Shown in pieces: positions 59,843-64,000 of a stretch of DNA of 64,000 nucleotides. The number at the start of each line of letters is the position of its first letter. Position 1 is the stretch's first letter. The position numbers were made by a program, and so were the translations under genes. The notes below the pieces were generated by a model that saw only the letters and a list, made by a program, of their open reading frames with translations, did no database searches and was not told where the DNA came from. This stretch comes from Turnera subulata. Its lineage: Eukaryota; Streptophyta; Magnoliopsida; Malpighiales; Passifloraceae. The DNA lies in the NCBI GenBank assembly GCA_028386065.3, contig JAKUCV010004414.1, positions 9,244 through 73,243 on the forward strand, read 5' to 3'.

Positions 59843-59855
59843 TGTTTTCTCATCA

Positions 59856-62800
59856 TGAAACGCCCGAAACCCCGTTTAACAAATAAAATACTTAAATAAG
59901 AGGAATTTTAACAAAATGCCCCTGAAACCCGGGACACGAAATCCAACACCAAAACATTATCTGAAAATCTTATTAAACCGAGATGTCATAAAGAACAAGA
60001 GTAAACTGGCTTATCAAGCCACAAATCGACCCGGCAAACAGTCGAAACAACATCAAGTATCAAACCCCGGCAACCCGCCGACAATGTAATCAAAATTCAA
60101 GAATGACATCTCAACAAAATCCAATGCAGCGGAAGATAAAGATAAAATAAAACAAGAGAAGAAAATGATTTGCATGTCGACTCTATGGATGCAACCGGGT
60201 GAAAAAGCACAGCTACCAGAGAAGAAAATGATTTGCTGGGATATCCACGTCCGTACTCCGAAAAGAAAGAGAGAGACAGCACGCTAACTAAGAGTCTGAA
60301 AAACAACGGTGGCGATAATGTGAGTCGCCAACTCAGCAAGCAATATAAATCTAGTTATGTAAGTGTGCAAAGCAAGCTCGAAAGGAGAGTAGAGAAACAA
60401 GCACAAGTATGCAAACACACAATAACCAGTACAAACATGCCAACACATAACAGTAGACAGTATGTTTTACATCTATTTGTGGGTTAATTATATTATTATA
60501 TTTATTATTCAGGGCCCCCTACTGTGTGCGTTGAGCTCGGTCCCGTCTCATGAGACAACCAGGGCGTAAGCCCAATATAACTAGGCATATAGCCCAAATA
60601 TAACCATAGAGAGAGAGAGAGAGACAGAGAGAAAGAGGGAGGTAGAAAGGGGGAGGTAGAAGGAGGGAGGTAGAACCGGTCATCATAGACCCTTATACTA
60701 AACCGCATATACCATGCTATCCCGCATACAAACCCGAGGGGTATCACTTCCCGCTCGAACCAACCGGTCATCAGCACACAGTAGTATATCTGTTATTGTA
60801 TATTATTCTCATTCATACTTAAGAGTTCATGTGTGCCAAAAGTAATGATTTAACAGGGTTGTGTGAATTATCTTTAAATCAACATCCGGGTTTCCAACCC
60901 ACATCACATCACACAGTTCACCCAAAATCATAGCACATGTTATTTCTCATAACAACCAAAAGTCATGCTTATCCAGCAAATAGTAACACATAGGCACACA
61001 ATACAGATCATGGCATGTTAGCAACAAGGCATGCAACACAGACAAACCAAACCAACAAGCACATGCATACAAACATAAAAAGACTTATAAAGTCTCCTCA
61101 ACGACGATTATCCTGTGGAGCTTTCCCCAAGACAGATCCTCCAGCTCCCGAGGTATTACCCGTGCCTGAATACCGGCATACACAATAATTACCAAAACAG
61201 TTATAATAAACCGGGCTTAAGCCCATCTATATCCAAAACTCCAAAAAGATTGGAACCTAAGGTTTACCGGGCTTAAGCCCATCTATATCCAAAACAATTT
61301 CTCGGGCCTAAAGCCCAGTTCCTCAAGTCCACAATAAATCCAACTATGAATTTGGGCTTAGAGCCCATTCTTTAGAGTCCATATTAACCAATTATGCCAT
61401 TGGCCCTAAAAGCCCATATCTTAAGGTCCTTAGAGTTAGTTAGTTGGGCCTGGGCCCGGTTTTACCTAAATATCGATCTAAGGTTATTCCCGAGCCCAAG
61501 TGTTTCTGACCTAAGGTTCTACCCGTGTCGGTAAATTTTGGCCACACACACTCACACCCCCGCACACGATATTCCTCTAACTCTCTTTGAATTTAATTGT
61601 AAAATTGCCGATAACATTAATTTATGTACAAATAAAACCGAGTCTTAACCCGGGAATAAATACCGTTAATAATCCGCAAAGTTTTCTGTTCGCCGGAAAG
61701 TACCCGAGCCTCGCCGGAATATTCTTGAGCCTCGCCGGATTTTAGTCAGCCTCACCGGAAAAGCACCAAAAACTGCCCGAATGAAAACACAACCAACCTG
61801 CCACCATTGAACCGCAACCCGACACAAAATTCAACACGAAACTCCACCCACAGATTTCAACCGAATTGAAGGAGGAAGAATAAATAAACAGATCGTTACC
61901 CAAAGTCAAACTCAAACTGCCCGGACCCAAACCGCCAACCACCACCGTCCCGAGCAGATGCCGGCCACTGACCTGAGACAAAGCAACCGCGCGCTCTCCG
62001 GCTCCAAACCACCACTGTCGGCCAGAATCACAACTGCAGGAGAACCTGCTCCGGCGAACACCCAGCCCGCCACAGCCACCACAACAACCACCATCACCGG
62101 CCACCAAGGAACACAACACACGACAGCCACCATCGCCGGCAGCAAGCAACACAGCACAACACAAAACCCCAACCGGGTTAATCCACCAAAACGAAAAGAA
62201 CAACAACAGAATAAAGGAATAGAGGAAGGGAGGGAGCGCAGCGGCTTATCGGCACAACGACGACTCAACGATGGCGACAACCGCACTCGGCCCTCGAATT
62301 CTCCGCCGTCAGCCCCCAACTGTTGCGTGTCCCGTCCCCGATGCGGCGCAAAGCCACCCTCTTGGCTTGTGGGTGCGGCGGCGTTGTGTGTTCGAACGAG
62401 AGAGAAGAAGAGGGAAGAAGGAAATCCGGCCTTAGAGCCGTTGTCTTCACGATTTGAGGAGAGGAGGTTTTCATGGGGGGGTGAGAGAGAGAGAGAGGGG
62501 GTCAGCGACGGCTAGAGAATAAAGAGGAGAAGAAGAAGAGAAAAAAGAAAAGAAGAAAGGGAGAGGGCTTAGGGTTTTGACCCGCCCGAGCCAAAACGAC
62601 GTAGTTTTGGCTTGGGCGCGGTCAACCCGCCCTTTCCTGGTCAAACTTGTTTTTTTTCTTCCTTTAGCCAAAACAACGTAGTTTTAACTAGAACTACGGA
62701 AAACTCCGCGTTTCTTCCCGGAACACGCTTTACCTCCAACGAAAGCAGTAGCCGCCATACTAACAACTTAATACCGATATAACCAAGGTAAAATAATTTA

Positions 62801-62899
62801 TTTCCCTAGTCCAAAAATCCAAAAATTCCTCAATGGTAAAATTGGAATATAAATTCCGAAAATTCCATAAATTAAATTATGAAAATCCTGGGCGTTACA
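59856..62899 (-). repeat. 3' LTR of the Gypsy element, 3044 bp
   Basis: Contains a GA microsatellite (60607-60635), GGGCTTAAGCCC palindromes (61213, 61269) and GGGCCTAAAGCCC (61304), GC-rich leader-like DNA (61880-62480) and the palindrome AGCCAAAAC-GACGTA-GTTTTGGCT (62589-62612). Confidence 0.88.
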
Positions 62900-62915
62900 G
62901 TTCCACCCCTCTTAT
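62900..62915 (-). other. Polypurine tract of the Gypsy element
   Basis: Minus strand AATAAGAGGGGTGGAAC immediately before the TGTAACGCCC start of the 3' LTR, preceded by the conserved AAATTTCGAGGACGAAATTT. Confidence 0.75.
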
Positions 62916-62954
62916 TAAAATTTCGTCCTCGAAATTTACAAGGCAGGAAAGAAG

Positions 62955-64000
62955 TCAGAACAGATGTGGATACTGCTCTCTCATATGGGACTCAACCTCC
63001 CAAGTAGCCTCATTCGGGGAATGACGGCTCCATCTAACCCGAACCATAGGAATGGTACGACTCCTCAACTGTCGCACCTCCCGAGCCAGAATCTCAATCG
63101 GCTCCTCAACACAGGTCAAATCCTTAGAAACCTCCACCTCTGTCGGGGACACTACATGACTAGGATCCGACTGATAACGCCTCAGCATCGAAACATGGAA
63201 TACATCATGTATGCGTGACAGCTCCTCCAGTAAAGCCAACCTGTAGGCCAGCGGACCAATCCGCTCTACGATCTCATATGGACCAATATAACGAGGGCTC
63301 AACTTGCCCTTTCTCCTAAGCCGGATAACACCTCTCCAAGGAGCAACAAGGAGGAAAACTCTGTCACCTACACTGTACTCCATCTCCCGACGATGCTTAT
63401 CAGCAAAAATTTTTTGCCGGTCCTGAGCAGCTCTCATGCACTGCTTAACCACCTCGATCTGATCAACAGTCTCCTAGACTAGGTCCGGACCAACCACCTG
63501 TCTCAGACCTTCCTCATCCCAACAGAACGGAATACGACACTTCCGCCCATACAAAGCCCCATAAGGCACCATACCGATACTAGAGTGATACCCGTTGTTA
63601 TAAGCAAACTCAACTAACGGTAATGTCTGATCCCAAGAACCACTGAAGTTGAGCACACAAGCTCTAAGCATATCCTCCAGTGTCTGTATAGTCCTCTCCG
63701 ACTGCCCATCGGTCTGCGGATGGAATGCAGTACTGAAATTCAGCTTAGTACCCAAAGCTGACTGTAAGCTCTTCGGGAAGTAGGAAGTAAACCTCGGATC
63801 CCTGTTCGACACAGTGGATAGTGGAACTTCATGTAGACGGACGATGCCTGAAACATACAACCTCGCCAGCTTATCCATTGTATCCGTCTGCTGAATCGGT
63901 AGGAAATGAGCTGACTTGGTCAACCTGTCAACAATGACCCAGATGGCATCATGTCGACCCCAGGTCCTCGGTAACCCGATTACAAAGTCCATAGTGATAT
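62955..64000 (-). pseudogene. Gypsy pol C-terminus: integrase core and chromodomain, one stop codon
   Basis: Integrase core: MDFVIGLPRT and IWVIVDRLTKSAHFLPI around the first Asp, VSNRDPRFTSYF around the second, and TAFHPQTDGQSERTIQTLED with the Glu, so D, D and E are all present. The C-terminal DNA-binding part (GDRVFLLVAPWRGV, KLSPRYIGPYEI, VFHVSMLRRY) leads to a chromodomain ending PMVRVRWSRHSPNEATWEVE. A single TAG (63476-63474) lies between the core and the C-terminal part; otherwise the frame is open to the window edge. Integrase inserts the cDNA; the chromodomain is thought to steer it to heterochromatin. Confidence 0.92.

Larger units (their letters stand above)
56511..59855 (-). mobile_element. 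Non-autonomous LTR retroelement, copy B (5' end cut by a Gypsy element)
   Basis: Minus-strand relative of the element at 1-4185: 3' LTR 57873-56511, polypurine tract, ORF 59355-58075 and two palindrome clusters at matching places. Its 5' part is interrupted at 59856 by the LTR of the next element. Confidence 0.8.
59856..64000 (-). mobile_element. Chromodomain Gypsy (chromovirus-type) retrotransposon, partial
   Basis: 3' LTR 59856-62899, polypurine tract, then the C-terminal part of pol running off the window. The LTR ends (TGTAACGCCC and CGGGCGTTTCA) match those of elements 1 and 2. It is inserted in the 5' part of copy B; the flank CATCA (59851-59855) is one half of its target duplication. 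Confidence 0.88.

Noticed and set aside
61742..62515. Proline/threonine-rich and glycine/valine-rich frames in the Gypsy LTR
   Set aside because: Low-complexity open frames on both strands within an LTR; no domain.

Overview
The window looks like heterochromatic, repeat-packed nuclear DNA from a flowering plant, most likely a eudicot. The signs are a plant-type Helitron (Rep/helicase plus an RPA-like gene), a plant L1 LINE with DUF4283 and CCHC domains in ORF1, a caulimovirid-like endogenous pararetrovirus, Copia and chromodomain Gypsy retrotransposons, and a tRNA-derived SINE. I see no convincing intact host gene, tRNA gene or CRISPR array. Nearly every reading frame belongs to a decayed mobile element. 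The species cannot be named from this sequence.

Layout. 1-4185: plus-strand non-autonomous LTR element whose single ORF resembles the 'putative plant transposon protein' family; it carries two clusters of the palindrome AACATCGATGTT. About 4190-6715: decayed minus-strand gene of the 'putative gypsy type transposon' family. 6892 and 7567: two Helitron-type 3' ends; the second closes an autonomous-type but dead Helitron (RPA-like gene 7980-10713, Rep/helicase 12480-17410). 18008-24312: very old Copia element with both LTRs and a near-matching target duplication. 24988-26200: fragment of another LTR element. 26540-31720: degenerate endogenous pararetrovirus. 32819-46171: an L1 LINE, split by a 7.95-kb large-LTR element (38071-46020) that sits in the LINE 5' UTR; target duplications of both can be read. 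47137-47273: SINE with a 19-bp target duplication. 50174-56399: a second large-LTR element whose two LTRs disagree and whose 5' LTR holds an antisense 5S rRNA-like segment. 56511-59855: minus-strand relative of the first element, again with two palindrome clusters. 59856-64000: 3' LTR and pol C-terminus of a chromodomain Gypsy element running off the window.

How parts relate. The two large-LTR elements have about 3-kb LTRs around only 1.45 kb of almost non-coding DNA, but keep a primer-binding site, a polypurine tract and terminal sequences like those of the pol-bearing Gypsy element at the right edge. They look like passengers dependent on that kind of autonomous element. The two palindrome-bearing elements likewise lack pol and would need an autonomous partner. 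The most unusual signal is the palindrome arrangement: 52 recognisable sites in four clusters, mostly in pairs 21 bp apart, with pairs recurring most often every 72-76 bp.
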